This document shows positions 62,667 through 64,000 of a stretch of 64,000 nucleotides of DNA, one piece after another. Position 1 is the first letter of the stretch. Each line of letters begins with the position of its first letter. The notes beneath the pieces are model-generated. The model was not told the origin of the DNA. It ran no database searches and saw nothing but the letters and a program-made list of their open reading frames with translations. Source of the stretch: Galbula dea (taxonomy: Eukaryota; Chordata; Aves; Piciformes; Galbulidae); contig VWZX01009988.1 of assembly GCA_013399015.1 (NCBI GenBank), positions 186,001 to 250,000 of the forward strand. The letters run 5' to 3'. The position numbers and the translations under genes were made by a program.

Positions 62667-64000
62667 CCTTTTATCATCATCTCCATTTTGGACATGGAGA
62701 TGGGGGAAAACAGCACCACCTAAGAAGAGCCCAGCCTGGGGCAGAGCTTCCACCCTGAGCCCGAGCCTCCAAGCGCTGCTGGGAGGTCAGTGCCAGCCCC
62801 CGGTGAGCTGCTGGCCTTCCCTCAGTGGGCAGATGGCTGAATATTAAAGCAGCTTTTGCTTCCTGGCACTGTGCAGCAATGCAGTGGCACGAACACAGCA
62901 TATAAAAGACCCTTTCTGCAGCAGATTTACAATCCACCTCTCAGCCCTCCAAAGGGGTTAAAGAACACAGGCAGCACAGGCTCCATGTGGGAAAATGACT
63001 CACAGGAAGGATGGCAACAATGCACTGCTATAAAATATTAAACATCATCAGTCTCTCTCTGCCCTGGCCTGAGAGAAGCAAAAAGAAGGTAAGTGGACCT
63101 GTGTTTTTGCCCTGCTTCCCAAGTCACTAATGGCCCTCTGGGTTTGGGAGTAGATGTCAGCAGCAGGCTGCAGGGACTTGCAGTTTACTCGCTGCAAATT
63201 ATTGCCTGGCATTTAATTACAATTTGATTGTGGCCATTCCCATCAGCTCTCTCCACAGCACCAAACAGAGCAGGCTGAAGGGAAAAGGGGATCAAACCAG
63301 CCCAGTTTATCAATAAAATACTGCAGCTCTGAAAGAGGAAAAGAAAGTGTGTGGTAAAAGCTTTTGGTTTTCTCTGGTTTTTTCTCCAGTGTGGGGCCCC
63401 ACTGGGTTGTTCCCAGCACTGACACCCAACCTGGACCAGCCTGAAGTCACCTGTGGGACAAGTCCAGCACATGGACTGCTTGGGTTCATCATGGGGCAGG
63501 ATCCCTTTAGGAGCAGAGGATGGAAGAAATGCACTCAGCAGTTCACTGGTCCAGCTTTGGAGGAAAAGCACTTTGACTACAAAACCCTCTCCCACACCAC
63601 AGACCTTCTAGGAATAAGCCCAGCCTGCTGGGAGGATCTGTCTAGCTAATGGAGATCCCACAATGCTTTGTGCTTTTTTTTTTCCCCCTAAAATGATGAA
63701 TTCTTCCTCCCTTGGAGCCACCAGGGAGCTGGAGGAATGTAAGCACTTTCAGTGGATGAAGCAAAGGAACAAGGTCTACTTGGCCCCAGACTGCTGCTCC
63801 ATGCACTCTGCCGTGCCCAGATCTTGCACAGTTCCAGCTGAGGTCTCACAAGATCACTTTTTCTCCTGTCCTGCACACTTTTTGGGTGGCTGCTATAAAG
63901 CTAGTATCTACAAGCACAAGAGTAAGAGACTTGGCACCTCTGGATCTTGCACACAAAATCCCATGTACCTCAGAGGCTCTGGCAACAATCAGGTGTGCAC

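Larger units (their letters stand above)
21521..64000 (-). other. Long intron upstream of the HIVEP3 start-codon exon (partial)
   Basis: Everything above the start-codon exon looks like intron or far-upstream sequence of HIVEP3, whose 5' exons are noncoding and widely spaced in mammals. It carries sixteen of the nineteen CR1 pieces, simple repeats, a GGAAA satellite and a CpG cluster at 45.64 kb. Repeat-free stretches over 300 bases, including 21543-23999, 28060-31800, 34000-38900, 42000-44280, 45080-49160, 53000-56760, 58383-60949 and 62667-64000, contain no gene I can support. Short noncoding 5' exons could be hidden here and would be invisible without transcript data. Confidence 0.75.

Overview
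This is vertebrate nuclear DNA, most likely from a bird. About nineteen CR1 non-LTR retrotransposon fragments are scattered through it, most ending in the typical 3' octamer-like tail (ATTCTRTG-type). The DNA is CpG-poor, short-intron-like or bacterial gene organisation is absent, and the only protein-coding gene is split by introns. I cannot name the species. The high CR1 load would fit a CR1-rich lineage such as woodpeckers and allies, but that is only an inference.

The one gene I can support is HIVEP3 (Schnurri-3/KRC, a ZAS-family zinc-finger transcription factor) on the minus strand. The window holds its very large first coding exon (16234-21351, 1706 codons, with 5' UTR to about 21520). 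It also holds the next, short coding exon (12009-12154, 48 codons plus two bases), which has no start codon and is found only by homology plus splice sites. The two exons join in phase 0 across a 4.08 kb intron. The C-terminal ZAS zinc-finger pair and the rest of the protein must lie beyond position 1, because I found no matching exon in 1-12008.

Layout, right to left along the gene: 64000-21521 is intron upstream of the start-codon exon, rich in CR1 copies, with a (GGAAA)n satellite, a G-rich tract and a CpG cluster. 21520-21352 is 5' UTR with two small upstream ORFs, one of them a bare start-stop. 21351-16234 is the giant exon. 16233-12155 is an intron with no CR1. 12154-12009 is the short exon. 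12008-1 is intron, with a five-copy 39-bp minisatellite near 2.7 kb and three CR1 pieces. No CR1 lies between about 7.15 and 24.0 kb, the block that carries both exons.

I found no RNA gene, CRISPR array, intact transposon or second protein-coding gene. Nothing here is clearly a new biological system. The observations most worth checking are the 5' UTR start-stop uORF, the isolated CpG cluster at 45.64 kb and the CR1 copy with a 22-bp direct repeat at its ends.
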